Part shown: positions 1-9,690 of the stretch, in pieces
Numbering within the stretch: the stretch's first letter is position 1
How the letters are laid out: the number at the start of each line of letters is the position of its first letter
DNA from: a virus
Reading direction: 5' to 3' (one strand)
Virus record (IMG/VR): IMGVR_UViG_3300028837_000116
Coordinates: 1-37,145 of that record
DNA: 37,145 nt
Program-made: the position numbers and the translations under genes
Notes under the pieces: model-generated
The model's input: only the letters and a program-made list of their open reading frames with translations
Databases searched by the model: none
What the model was told of the DNA's origin: nothing

Positions 1-144
1 TATGGATTTTCTAACTAAGGAGAGACCAGTACATGGCTAGAGGATATCCTCAAAAAGAGCAGATAGAAATACCGTTCGTTGGCGGCATTGATTCTAAGAC
101 TGCCTCCGAACGTATTATGCCTGGTAAACTCCAGAATCTACTCA
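1..144. repeat. Left copy of 144-bp terminal direct repeat
   Basis: Bases 1-144 are identical to 37002-37145. The repeat covers the end of the intergenic gap, the ribosome binding site and the first 37 codons of the tail nozzle gene. This is what a circular or circularly permuted genome gives when an assembler runs past its own start. A genuine short terminal repeat is possible but less likely, because the break lies inside a structural operon and not beside the terminase genes. Confidence 0.95.
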
Positions 145-3122
145 ACGGTTCTTTTGATAGAGTCGGCCAGATTAATAAACGTAATGGCCATACAGAAATG
201 GACTATGATCCTAAGTTCGGGAATAGTCGTAAAATTAATACTGCTCAGAATCTATTTGTCTATAAAGATCAATTACTCTTGCAAGGCAGACAGGCTCATG
301 AAGCTTATGGAACTACAGATCTAGACGATTACTATATCTATTCTCTGGACTCAAGCCAAACCACTCCAGTATGGGAACAAATTGGTTGCCTTAAACCATT
401 AACTATCGATACTGAAGTACATGGCAGAACAGATGTCAGGTGGAGAAATCCTGACGTAGATGAGACTAATGGATATCAGGGATATGTTTGGGCTACCGAT
501 AATCATACACTTTATGCCAATGTCCATGAGATTGCTACTGGTGCTAATGTTGTAGACCACTATCAGTTCTCTGAAAACTGTGATCAGCCCAAGATATTTG
601 GTATTGGTGATAACTTCTGGATCTATGGATCTGGCGGAACAGCTCCTACTTTCTTAAGACAATGGCATATTGATACGACCGATAGCCTGAATCCAAGTTC
701 TGCGACTATCATGGAAAATGATTTGCACGATGATGCTCTTTGGGATGCTTGCGCTACAACTCATGATAGTGAAGGCGCTTGTGTTGCAGTAGCTTACAAA
801 GAAGATCTTTTAGGTAATTTTATTTGGGTAAAATGGTTCAATAATGCCGGAGCTTTAGTGGACGATTATCTTATCACAGCTGAACCTACTAATGCTCTTA
901 CTGTATTTGAGGCTTATGACAAAGCTACAGATAAGGATTATCTTGTAGTTGCATATCAGAAACTATCCGATGGCAAGGTATATTATGCGGTTATAAATAC
1001 CGATGGTACTCTTTATTCGGGACCAACTGAACTCACAGATACTTCTGCTCTAACAGAACCAATCCTAAGAATCACAGGGACTCATGATACAGCCAGAACA
1101 AATGATTCTAGTCCCACGAGTTGCTATTGTATGTTCTATATAGAGGTACAGGATTTATCCGGTGGATTCATGCGTCACTTCACATATATTCTTAGGTCGC
1201 GGGGTACATTTGATGGTAATAATGTAGAAGATTGCACCACTATGTTGAACACCAATCTTGCCAGCAAAGCATTCACCTTCAACGATAAGCCTCATGTGTG
1301 GACTTGCTATGACACTTGGCTTCAGGCAACATACTTTCTAAAATCACATAATTATCCTGATTCTCATACCACAGGATGGGTTCCTACGACTGAAGCTAAA
1401 GTCCTATATGCTCGCGGACAAGGTCAAATTCCTGGTGATGGATTTGCTCCTAGTAAAGTAGTTAACCAGGGAAGCAATAAATATCTATTTGCTAGCCTAA
1501 GAAAAGACTTCCAGGCTGTTACCGCTCTCGTTGATATTGAGAAGAGTGTCATGGGTATCCAGACAGAGTTTCAAACTAAGGGTTTAGATTCTGAGATGAT
1601 GGGTCCATGTCTCCATACTTGCGGAGGATATGTAGGTCTGATGGACAATAGATTCCAAGATTTAGGCTTCATGCTGTTCCCCGAAAGACTTACTCATAAT
1701 TCAACTCAAGCTGGCGGTGGATTGACTAATGATATCTATTATTATAAAGCAGTCTACGAGTGGACAGACAGACAGGGTCAGAAATATCGTTCAGCTCCTA
1801 GCCCAGCAGTTGAAGCAGATCTAACAGCTACCGGAGCCAATAGAACTCCTGAAATTAGAGTTCCTTGTTTACAAGAAGGGGAATACTTTAGGCTTGGAGC
1901 TACTGGTCGCAGAATGGAGATTCATCTATATCGCACCCTGGCAGGTGAAGATGTTTTTCATAAAACAGGAAGTTATAGATATAATTACACAAGTTTACCC
2001 TATGTAGATATCACAGATGATTATTCTGATCTTGCTATTGAAGATAATCCACTTCTCTATACTGAAGGTGGCATAGTAGAGAATATATATCCGGGCGCAT
2101 CTCATATTATGACTGCCAGACAAGATAGAGTTTTCTTGGTTACCGATGACGATCCAGAGAATATCTGGTATAGCAAGGTTAAGACCGATAGGCTAGGATT
2201 AGCTTTCTCGGATTTCTTTACTAAAAGAGTTAGCACAGGCGGTCCAGTTACCGGATTAGCCGTGATGGACTATAACATTATAGTCTTCAAAGAGAATGAA
2301 ATTAGAGCATTCTCGGGTCCAGGACCAAATGAACTAGGCTATGACGGGACATTCAGTGAAGACAGATTGGTTACTACCGATGCTGGTTGTATTGACCATA
2401 GAAGTCTTGTCCATACAGACAGGGGTTTAATATTCAAATCTCACAAAGGTATTTATCTGCTCAATAGACAACTTCAGGTTCAGTATATCGGTGCCCCTGT
2501 AGAATTTTGGAACCAATATGATATTATTAAAACCGAACTAGTCCAGAATAGGAACCAAGTCCGCTTCCTGGTCCAAGTAGACGTTGGGACTGTCCATACT
2601 TTAGCATATGATTACCTAGTAGATCAGTGGAGCAATTATGTTCCCACTACCGCTCAGTCCATAATTGACAGTGTCATTTGGCAAGGAGAATATACCTATC
2701 TAGAGAACAATGCTGTTGTTAATACAGAAGATGATACTTTTCAAGATGGCAGCGAATATTACAATATGAAGCTTATCACTCCCTGGTTTAAGCTAACAGA
2801 TTTACAGGGATATCAGAGAGTTTATTGGGTACACATCTTTGGTGGATTTGAATCAGTACATGATCTTAGAGTAAAGATTTATTATGATTACGATCCGGCA
2901 GTTGCAGAAACTAAGACTCTTACTGCCAATGGAACCTTTGCGGCTGATTATCCGTATCAGTTCAGATTCAAACCAACTAAGCAGAAGTGTCAGGCTATCG
3001 CATTCGAGATTGAAGACATCAACCAGGCTGGCACCGGAGAGAGTCTTAAGATTGCCTCCATGGCGCTCACTATCGGTAGAAAGGGTCGGACTGTTCCACT
3101 CAAGGGAAGCAAGACCATATAA
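33..3122 (+). CDS. Tail nozzle / tail tubular protein B-like protein
   Basis: This 1029-residue virion protein is probably the nozzle at the tip of a short tail, through which DNA leaves. The N-terminus has the layout common in T7 gp12/P22 gp10-type nozzles: a GG-I-D motif near residue 18 followed by a segment listing the gene's lead strand and an RNG turn. Around residues 690-830 is a beta-propeller-like stretch with repeated motifs such as VFLVTDDDPENIWYS and IIVFKENEIRAFSG, followed by SHKGIYLL, which is characteristic of this family. It lies directly after the adaptor and tail genes of the closed circle and starts with an AAGGAGAG ribosome binding site. The length is greater than T7 gp12 (about 800 residues). 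The assignment is by motif and position, without a profile search. Confidence 0.72.
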   Translation: MARGYPQKEQIEIPFVGGIDSKTASERIMPGKLQNLLNGSFDRVGQINKRNGHTEMDYDPKFGNSRKINTAQNLFVYKDQLLLQGRQAHEAYGTTDLDDYYIYSLDSSQTTPVWEQIGCLKPLTIDTEVHGRTDVRWRNPDVDETNGYQGYVWATDNHTLYANVHEIATGANVVDHYQFSENCDQPKIFGIGDNFWIYGSGGTAPTFLRQWHIDTTDSLNPSSATIMENDLHDDALWDACATTHDSEGACVAVAYKEDLLGNFIWVKWFNNAGALVDDYLITAEPTNALTVFEAYDKATDKDYLVVAYQKLSDGKVYYAVINTDGTLYSGPTELTDTSALTEPILRITGTHDTARTNDSSPTSCYCMFYIEVQDLSGGFMRHFTYILRSRGTFDGNNVEDCTTMLNTNLASKAFTFNDKPHVWTCYDTWLQATYFLKSHNYPDSHTTGWVPTTEAKVLYARGQGQIPGDGFAPSKVVNQGSNKYLFASLRKDFQAVTALVDIEKSVMGIQTEFQTKGLDSEMMGPCLHTCGGYVGLMDNRFQDLGFMLFPERLTHNSTQAGGGLTNDIYYYKAVYEWTDRQGQKYRSAPSPAVEADLTATGANRTPEIRVPCLQEGEYFRLGATGRRMEIHLYRTLAGEDVFHKTGSYRYNYTSLPYVDITDDYSDLAIEDNPLLYTEGGIVENIYPGASHIMTARQDRVFLVTDDDPENIWYSKVKTDRLGLAFSDFFTKRVSTGGPVTGLAVMDYNIIVFKENEIRAFSGPGPNELGYDGTFSEDRLVTTDAGCIDHRSLVHTDRGLIFKSHKGIYLLNRQLQVQYIGAPVEFWNQYDIIKTELVQNRNQVRFLVQVDVGTVHTLAYDYLVDQWSNYVPTTAQSIIDSVIWQGEYTYLENNAVVNTEDDTFQDGSEYYNMKLITPWFKLTDLQGYQRVYWVHIFGGFESVHDLRVKIYYDYDPAVAETKTLTANGTFAADYPYQFRFKPTKQKCQAIAFEIEDINQAGTGESLKIASMALTIGRKGRTVPLKGSKTI

Positions 3123-3125
3123 TCC

Positions 3126-3620
3126 ATGAAAACCATTTCAGTAAAACAAGTATTAGAATCTACACCCTGCGAGGAATATACTCCAGAAGTTATATTGAAT
3201 CTAGCTGCTGGCAGAAAGACAGTCACACTAGACGAGATACTTGAACTCAATCTGCCGATACCTGATTTGCTATGGGTATTACTTAGAGAGCCTTTTCTAA
3301 GTGAAGAACAATTATACGACCTCGCACATGAATTTTATCTAAGCGTCGAAGACTTAGGGAATTCAGCGGCTCGTCAAACTTTACTAGCTTCTAAAGGCGA
3401 TTTCAATGAAGATCATTTCGCTGGATTTGATGACAATGTACGAAATAGATTTAACACTATGAGCGAAGGAACAAGAAGGGCAATGTATGCAGCTACCTGT
3501 GCTATTAGAGCTAAACTCAAGGTAGTTCGGGCTACTACAGCATTTGCGCTGGATCTAATACAAGATAGTTTTCGTTCGTCACAACTAAATCTCGTGATTA
3601 AGAAAATCAAGGAGAGATAA
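3126..3620 (+). CDS. Unknown helical protein between nozzle and ejection genes
   Basis: This 164-residue protein was not recognised. It is predicted to be mainly helical, with acidic N-terminal repeats and a basic C-terminus ending in KKIKER. There are no transmembrane segments, signal peptide or clear catalytic motif. It begins 4 nt after the nozzle stop and ends 2 nt before the next gene, so it is translated in the same late operon and is probably a virion component or assembly factor. I looked for lysozyme or amidase motifs, because no endolysin was found elsewhere, and saw none. Confidence 0.7.
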   Translation: MKTISVKQVLESTPCEEYTPEVILNLAAGRKTVTLDEILELNLPIPDLLWVLLREPFLSEEQLYDLAHEFYLSVEDLGNSAARQTLLASKGDFNEDHFAGFDDNVRNRFNTMSEGTRRAMYAATCAIRAKLKVVRATTAFALDLIQDSFRSSQLNLVIKKIKER

Positions 3621-3622
3621 AA

Positions 3623-4513
3623 ATGGGCAAGGAATTTTGGGTAGGACAACCACCTAGCAGGGCAAAATATGAAATGGATAAACTTCCGACTCTGCCGGGT
3701 ACGACTGCTTGGAAAGAAGAGCAGCGCGGACTAGCTGAACAGCTAAGAGCTAGAGCAGCTGGCGAAGTAGAGAGTGCCGCTGAGCTACAGATGCGAAGAG
3801 GCTTAGGAGCGGCTCAGCGTGGAGCCAGAGCCCAAGCAGCTTCAGCTACCGGCCTTGGCCCTGCACTACAGGCTCGTATGGCTGGTCAGGCACAGGAATC
3901 CATGGCAATGCAAACCGGTCAACAGGCAGGTATTCTAAGAGCACAGGAACAGGCTGCGGCTGAACAGGCTTATGCCGAAATGCTCGCTGGTGCCAGAGGA
4001 CAGGATGTTCAACAGCAACAGTTTGAACAGCAACTAGCACTACAGGAATATCTGGGTAGACACGGCATAGTAGCTGGTCAGCCAATGGTTGGAGGTCATC
4101 CTGGATTTGCAGGTTTTCTATCTCAAGCCGCTGGTACTGCAATGGCGCAGTTGTCTGACGAGAGAGAGAAGACTGATATTAAACCTCTTTCTGGTAAGCA
4201 ATTAGATAGCTTCATGGAAGCTCTAAAGGGCTATAATTATAAGTATAAGAAGTCTGCTGATAATATGGTCCCTGGCGATAAGAAGGATAAAAAGCAGGCT
4301 GGCGTAATGGCTCAGGCTTTAGCTAAGACTGACATTGGCAAGAGTGTTGTAAGGAAAATAGATGCTACAGAATTTGTACCCATGAAGCCAAAGAAGGGTA
4401 AAAAGAAAGAAAGGCTTATCATCGACAACAGTGCTCTATCTGCAGCCCTAGCCGCTAGTGTTGGAAGTCTACATCAGAAAGTCAAAGACCTAGAGAAAAA
4501 GAAGAAGGGTTAA
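3623..4513 (+). CDS. Ejection-type virion protein with S74-like C-terminal chaperone domain
   Basis: Residues 30-145 form an Ala/Gln/Arg-rich helical region (repeated AQ and QQ pairs, a GLGPAL motif) like phage internal or DNA-ejection proteins. From residue 178 the sequence SDEREKTDI fits the peptidase S74 / intramolecular chaperone motif S-D-x-R-x-K, with Ser178 and Lys183 as the expected self-cleavage pair. It is followed by a Tyr-rich YNYKYKK strand, a GVMAQAL motif at residues 227-233 and a C-terminal heptad-like helix rich in Leu and Lys, as S74 domains have. Known S74 domains drive trimerisation of tail spikes and are then cleaved off. Here the partner is a small helical protein instead. 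Cleavage is inferred and is not shown by the sequence. Confidence 0.68.
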   Translation: MGKEFWVGQPPSRAKYEMDKLPTLPGTTAWKEEQRGLAEQLRARAAGEVESAAELQMRRGLGAAQRGARAQAASATGLGPALQARMAGQAQESMAMQTGQQAGILRAQEQAAAEQAYAEMLAGARGQDVQQQQFEQQLALQEYLGRHGIVAGQPMVGGHPGFAGFLSQAAGTAMAQLSDEREKTDIKPLSGKQLDSFMEALKGYNYKYKKSADNMVPGDKKDKKQAGVMAQALAKTDIGKSVVRKIDATEFVPMKPKKGKKKERLIIDNSALSAALAASVGSLHQKVKDLEKKKKG

Positions 4514-4516
4514 ATC

Positions 4517-5251
4517 ATGGCAGATCCGGGCTTCTATGAAGAGCTAGAGAAACTCCGTAAGAAACGTGGCAAGGAACGTAAAGAATGGACTCCTGAGCAA
4601 TGGAAAAAGCTCAAGGAACAGATTGCGGAACTTGATAGGGAAGATGCCATCAAGTACATGGAAATGCTCAGGGAGAAGGAATTACGGGAAACTCTAGAAG
4701 AGCCAGAGAAAGTTCCTGGTGGACTTGAAGGCTGGAAAGCCCGTAGAGCCATGGGTCCTGATATTGTTGCAGAACCTGCTAAATGGGAAGATACTCTTGG
4801 TTTATATGGCGGTAGATTCCCAAAGGCAGATGTACTACAAGAGCGTTTAGCCAGAGAAGCTTGGAATGCTAGACTTCAGAAAGAAGCAGAAGATTACGCT
4901 GAAACTCAGATCGGACTTATAGGGAAGGACTTTACTCAACGGACAGAAGATTTATTTCGTAGAAGTGGCGAGATGTATCGGCCCATTAAAGTCCCCACAG
5001 AGGAACAGCTAGAAGAACGCGATTTGCAGCGAGAATTCGAATTGCTTCGAGAACAAGCTCCTGTTGAAAAAGCTATCAATCAGGTTCGTCTGCAGCGTAT
5101 ACAAGAACGCCTAAAGCAAGCTTTGCCCAGAGCTGCTGGCAACATTCCTCTAAGTGATATTGGAGGCCGCGTGAAAGAACTAGAACTAGAAGACGAACTG
5201 AAGATGCTACAAGAACAAGCAGCCCTTACTCCACCTGAGGAGGAAAGATAA
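4517..5251 (+). CDS. Charged coiled-coil protein, probable internal virion protein
   Basis: This 244-residue protein is very rich in Glu, Lys, Arg and Leu with long predicted helices, for example around residues 3-60 and 155-240. There are no membrane segments and no recognisable enzymatic motif. It starts 3 nt after the S74-like gene and its stop overlaps the next start in the TAATG arrangement, which implies coupled translation with the following large ejection-type protein. By position and composition it is probably packaged in the capsid or supports assembly of the ejection proteins. The specific function is unknown. Confidence 0.68.
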   Translation: MADPGFYEELEKLRKKRGKERKEWTPEQWKKLKEQIAELDREDAIKYMEMLREKELRETLEEPEKVPGGLEGWKARRAMGPDIVAEPAKWEDTLGLYGGRFPKADVLQERLAREAWNARLQKEAEDYAETQIGLIGKDFTQRTEDLFRRSGEMYRPIKVPTEEQLEERDLQREFELLREQAPVEKAINQVRLQRIQERLKQALPRAAGNIPLSDIGGRVKELELEDELKMLQEQAALTPPEEER

Positions 5252-7167
5252 TGCCTCTTAGTTACGATGAAATCATAGCTATGCCTTCGGGGCCTGATAA
5301 GAATCTCGCTCTAGCCGAATGGATGGACGCCCAATCACGAGGAGCAGGTGCTATCCTGGAGCCCACATCAATAGTGGAACCTCCTCTAGAAGTGACCCCA
5401 ATAGTTCCCACTCCAACAGCTGAATTTTTCAAATACGAAGACATTATACAGATGAAAGATCCAGAACAACAGAAAGCCGAAATGGCCAAACGTATTGCTA
5501 AGTCTAAGGGTTGGGATATGACTAGGGCAATGGAAGCTGCAGAAGAATGGCAAAAGAAATATATGAAGGTTGTAGCAGAGCCCAGCATTACCGGAGAGCC
5601 TAAGTATGTATCAAGAGGCGTTCCTCCTGAGAAGCGTGGACTGCGTAAACGTACTCCTGGCGAGGGTGGAATAGTACCCAAGGCTCCTCCTGCTCAAGCT
5701 GGTATGGAAAGAGCCGGTGTTGGCGGTAGAGTATCGGGTGTTAGAGATCCTGGAAAACTTACTCGATTAGGAACGCAATTGGAAGAGGAACGTATGGCAG
5801 CCGGTGAACGCGCAGCTCAGTATTTAGCTCCTTATGAAACTCTACAATCTGAATTTGCAAAACTAACTCCTGAGCAGAAAGAGATGCTCGGAGTAACGGA
5901 TATTAGTGCTGCTGCTCCAACTCCACAAGAGGAATATGCAGCCATAGCAGCTAAGCCCATTAAATCCGCAGCTGAGCTTGCAAGAATGCAAGAACTTGCT
6001 GTAGATATATCTGCCCAGACTGGCAAGGAAAAAGCCCAAGAAGAACTAGGTTATATGGAAGAAATGGAAGGGCAACTACGAGCAAAAGAATTAGAAGCTG
6101 AGAAAAAGCAGATGATTAGACAGGCAATGATGGAAGACGAAATGGGTAAACTTGAAGATGCCCAGAAGACATATGCCTCTGCTGAGATTGATCCCATGAA
6201 GCATTTCAAAGATCCTGGTAAGGCTGTCATGAGTTTTATTGGTCTAGCCCTTGGTGCATTAGGGCAATACTTCCAGAGTCAGCATGGTCGGCAGGCTATG
6301 CCTAATATGGCTATCCTCGCATTTAATAAAGCTATCGATCAGAACATAGATGCTCAGAAAGCCGAGATTGCCAAGCTAGGTAAAGCCGTTGATATGCGTT
6401 ATAATGCTGTAGCCATGATGCGGAATCTATTCAAAGATGAAGCTCTGGCAGACGATGCAGCCAAGCTTGCTCTTACTCAGATGCTAGGTAGACAAATAGA
6501 TATAACTGCAGCTAAGTATAAAGGTCGAGAAATTGAGGAACGAGCGATGCAGGCAAAGGCTCTGCTAGCACAACAGCATGAACAACTTATGTTTGATTTC
6601 CAGCTTAAGCTAGATACTCAGAATCTCAGGAAGATGGAGCTTGAGGAACGTGCAGCTGCTCATGCACAGACAATGAGATTGGGTTGGGCTCAGCTTATGG
6701 CATCAAGAGGAAAGAAGCCCAGAGAGATGACTGAGAAAACTGCTATCGAATTAGGTCTATGGGAAAAAGCACACGAAGGCGTACTGGCTCTCGGAGATGC
6801 TCATAGAGTACTTAAGGGTCAATCAGCCTATATGCCTGATGTTGTAATGCAATATTTCCCTGACTTCATTGCTGCTACTAATGCAACCAATTACGATAAG
6901 CTAGTTAGACCTCTTATTGCCGATATCATCCGATCATTCTCGGGTGCTCAGGTTACCGATAAAGAGCGTGAATGGTTCATGCAGATGCTGCCTAAAGCTA
7001 GCGATACTCTGGACACTGGCAGGAAAAACATTGAAGCCATGATAAACTTTATCCAGCGTAAACACTCCGGTATGTTGGGTGGTATGCAAAAAATAGGTAT
7101 TTCTACTGGAATGTTTCAGCCGATGAAAACTACGAAATGGTCTGGTAAAGGCGAGCCAACATACTAA
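5251..7167 (+). CDS. Large internal virion / DNA-ejection-type protein
   Basis: This 638-residue protein has a disordered Pro/Gly-rich N-terminal third and a long helical C-terminal two thirds. A short hydrophobic Gly/Leu segment sits at residues 325-342, followed by a helix with the recurring phage motif in which NKAIDQNIDAQKAE (about residues 363-376) leads into a long Gln/Ala-rich coiled coil. This arrangement recurs in large virion proteins of podoviruses encoded beside a second membrane-active ejection protein, as is the case here. It is likely carried in the capsid and injected. No lysozyme or transglycosylase motif is visible. It starts on an A shared with the previous stop. Confidence 0.66.
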   Translation: MPLSYDEIIAMPSGPDKNLALAEWMDAQSRGAGAILEPTSIVEPPLEVTPIVPTPTAEFFKYEDIIQMKDPEQQKAEMAKRIAKSKGWDMTRAMEAAEEWQKKYMKVVAEPSITGEPKYVSRGVPPEKRGLRKRTPGEGGIVPKAPPAQAGMERAGVGGRVSGVRDPGKLTRLGTQLEEERMAAGERAAQYLAPYETLQSEFAKLTPEQKEMLGVTDISAAAPTPQEEYAAIAAKPIKSAAELARMQELAVDISAQTGKEKAQEELGYMEEMEGQLRAKELEAEKKQMIRQAMMEDEMGKLEDAQKTYASAEIDPMKHFKDPGKAVMSFIGLALGALGQYFQSQHGRQAMPNMAILAFNKAIDQNIDAQKAEIAKLGKAVDMRYNAVAMMRNLFKDEALADDAAKLALTQMLGRQIDITAAKYKGREIEERAMQAKALLAQQHEQLMFDFQLKLDTQNLRKMELEERAAAHAQTMRLGWAQLMASRGKKPREMTEKTAIELGLWEKAHEGVLALGDAHRVLKGQSAYMPDVVMQYFPDFIAATNATNYDKLVRPLIADIIRSFSGAQVTDKEREWFMQMLPKASDTLDTGRKNIEAMINFIQRKHSGMLGGMQKIGISTGMFQPMKTTKWSGKGEPTY

Positions 7168-7187
7168 GCAAGGAAAGGTAAATCCAT

Positions 7188-9674
7188 ATGCCCAAGGTAA
7201 CTGGTGCCGGCGGAGTACAAGAATACACTCCTCAGGAAATCTATGACGCCGTAATGAGCGATCAGTGGTTTGACTATGCTTCAGACGAAAGCCCAAAGAT
7301 TAATATAGTCAGCCCTGCTGGTGAAACTGTGTCTGTAGATTTCAATCCTGAGAACATGAAGCAAGTATTCGATCTAGGCTGGGGTTTTGAATCTAGAGAG
7401 ATGGAACATCATGGCTGGGTTAAGCAGGAATACGGTGGCAAGTCAGGAGAACTTAGTGCAGCTCTGCTAGGCGCTGCAAGAGGCTTGACCTTTGGTGGTA
7501 GTGATTTGGCTCTAACAAAGGCTGGAATCTATACTCCTGAGGAACTCGACAATTGGAGAACTGCCAGTCCCAAAATTAGTCTTGCTAGTGAGATAACAGG
7601 TGCTGTGCTTCCCGTAGTTGTATCTGGTGGAGCAGCTGCTCCTGGAACTGGACGAGGGATACTCAAACAGATATTTTCTAAAGCTCCTACAGCTCAAACG
7701 GCTAAGATGGCTGCTCAGTTAGAAGCTAAATTGGCTAGTGCTCTTAAGACTACTGCCAGTCCCAGTCTAGTGAAGAGAGCTATTGCTAAGGGAATTTCCA
7801 AGGGAGTTCCTGTCGCATTAGAGGGTGGGGTCTATGGTGCTGGTATAGGTCTTAGTGAATCAGTTCTCAAAGATAAACCTCTACTCTCTGAAGAGACAGC
7901 TGCCTATATGGGGATGGGTGCTTTAATTGGCGGAATTATGGGGGTAGGGCTTCCAGCAGTTAAGGGGCTAGTCTTTGGTGAAAGGGCACCAGCAGTAGTT
8001 GGAGCTTATAAACCTTTCCCTGGTTTAACTGGTAAAACAAAAGATATATATGCTTCTCTCAGCGGATTAGTGTCCGGTAGGGATAGAAAAGTTATTAGAG
8101 AATTTTTAGAGAACAAAGAAGCTCGTCAAGCAGCAATAGATTGGCACAAAAATCTTCCTGATTTTGCTGAGACTATCGCAAAAAGCGGAGAAAGATTTGA
8201 TAGAAGTATTCTTGTGGCACAGGAAGAAGTTAGAGCCCTTCTTAGACCGCCAATAACTGCAGCAGAAGCAGCGGCAAAAAGTTTGAAGAAAGGGCAATTA
8301 GCTGTACCATCAGAAGAACTTTTAGAATTCTCAAAACGATTCACATCAGAGCAAACTAAGGCAGTAAAGCAACTTGTAAAACACGGACAAGAATATAATA
8401 AGATTCGTATAAGCAACAGAAAGCTTTATAGAGAAAAATTATTTGATACTGATTTTTTCGGAGAACAATTACGAGGTCCTAACCGAGTAAGTTTCTTAAA
8501 AAATATACAAAGAGAAGTTAAAGCTTCAGAAAAACTATATGAGTCTTTAACTAATCCTAAATTGCCTATATCCAAGAATAAAGTTCCCGTTATAAAATGG
8601 TGGGATCCTAAACTAAAGAAAACTATTGATATTGCGGACATTACAAAGGCACTAGATGATTCTTTACCTCTAGCTGAATCATCGGCACGACTTGAAATAA
8701 AACTCGCTGGTTTAGGAGAACCGGCTAAAGGAGCACTTTCAGAATTACTCCCTGGTGGACTCACAGGAGGTCTAGCTTATCTTCTCGGTGGTGGCTTTAA
8801 GGGTGCAATTGGTATTGGTGCTCTTACTCAAGCATTACGCAATCCTGCTTCAATTATTAAAGGATTTCATCGTATTACTAATATGGTTGATTGGATTATA
8901 GAACGCAAGATTACTCAAGCTCTAATGAAAACTAAGTATCGGGCACCTGTCGGTGCATCTATCGGAGTTAGGGCATATGAGGCTTGGCGTGAAGGCGAAA
9001 AGAAAAAGACAAGAAAAGATATTCTCCAAAACAAACAAGAAACCTTCCAGTATATTTCAAGCAAATTAAAGCCGCTTGCTGATCCTGAAGTCTTACAAGA
9101 AAGAATGAACGCTAATCTAGCAAATCTGCAAGAAGAATTTCCTGATATAGCTCAGGATCTGAACATGACAGTACAGAAAGCGGTATCTCATTTGCTGGCT
9201 ACCATGCCGAGTGCAATGAGTCTTAATACAGTAGATGCTTTACAAGGGAAACAGCCATATATCAGCGAAGTAGAATTAACAAAATTCTTTCGTAGAATCG
9301 TAGCCGTGGAAGATCCTCTCAGTGTATTAGAAGATCTTACACACGCGAGTATTTCTAGGGAAGCAGTTGAGACAGTCAGAGAAGTATATCCCCGGCTATA
9401 TGCTAAGATGGTTACAGATATTATGGATGCTGTAGCAGCGAGGAAAGAACCAATTTCTTATACTATGAAAGTCCAACTAACTTATTTACTCGGAATGCCA
9501 ATGGATTCAACTCTTACTCCAGAGTTTATTGCACAGGCTCAAATGAATCTCAGGCCTGAAGGACCTACTCAGGGGATGCCTCCGCCTGCGGGTCCTAGAG
9601 GAGCGAAAGTATCAAGAATGTCCGTCGCGAACCAAACCAAAGCCCAATCTATTGAGGCTAAACGGGCAGCGTAA
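7188..9674 (+). CDS. Large ejection-type protein with membrane-active segments
   Basis: This 828-residue protein has an N-terminal domain with a GAARGLTFGGSD motif near residue 92, which recurs in podovirus ejection proteins. Gly/Ala-rich hydrophobic segments follow at about residues 138-152, 237-262 and 518-550. The rest is helical and charged. The alternation of amphipathic helices and glycine-zipper-like hydrophobic segments suggests it inserts into the host envelope during DNA entry. It follows the 638-residue protein with a good ribosome binding site (AAGGAAAGG). The family assignment is from pattern memory and gene order, and no enzymatic domain was seen. Confidence 0.64.
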   Translation: MPKVTGAGGVQEYTPQEIYDAVMSDQWFDYASDESPKINIVSPAGETVSVDFNPENMKQVFDLGWGFESREMEHHGWVKQEYGGKSGELSAALLGAARGLTFGGSDLALTKAGIYTPEELDNWRTASPKISLASEITGAVLPVVVSGGAAAPGTGRGILKQIFSKAPTAQTAKMAAQLEAKLASALKTTASPSLVKRAIAKGISKGVPVALEGGVYGAGIGLSESVLKDKPLLSEETAAYMGMGALIGGIMGVGLPAVKGLVFGERAPAVVGAYKPFPGLTGKTKDIYASLSGLVSGRDRKVIREFLENKEARQAAIDWHKNLPDFAETIAKSGERFDRSILVAQEEVRALLRPPITAAEAAAKSLKKGQLAVPSEELLEFSKRFTSEQTKAVKQLVKHGQEYNKIRISNRKLYREKLFDTDFFGEQLRGPNRVSFLKNIQREVKASEKLYESLTNPKLPISKNKVPVIKWWDPKLKKTIDIADITKALDDSLPLAESSARLEIKLAGLGEPAKGALSELLPGGLTGGLAYLLGGGFKGAIGIGALTQALRNPASIIKGFHRITNMVDWIIERKITQALMKTKYRAPVGASIGVRAYEAWREGEKKKTRKDILQNKQETFQYISSKLKPLADPEVLQERMNANLANLQEEFPDIAQDLNMTVQKAVSHLLATMPSAMSLNTVDALQGKQPYISEVELTKFFRRIVAVEDPLSVLEDLTHASISREAVETVREVYPRLYAKMVTDIMDAVAARKEPISYTMKVQLTYLLGMPMDSTLTPEFIAQAQMNLRPEGPTQGMPPPAGPRGAKVSRMSVANQTKAQSIEAKRAA

Positions 9675-9690
9675 ATAGGAGGAAATTACA

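Noticed and set aside
5262-5681. 139-codon open frame on the minus strand, and other minus-strand frames of 60-139 codons
   Set aside because: All lie opposite well-supported + strand genes, lack ribosome binding sites and show no recognisable protein features.
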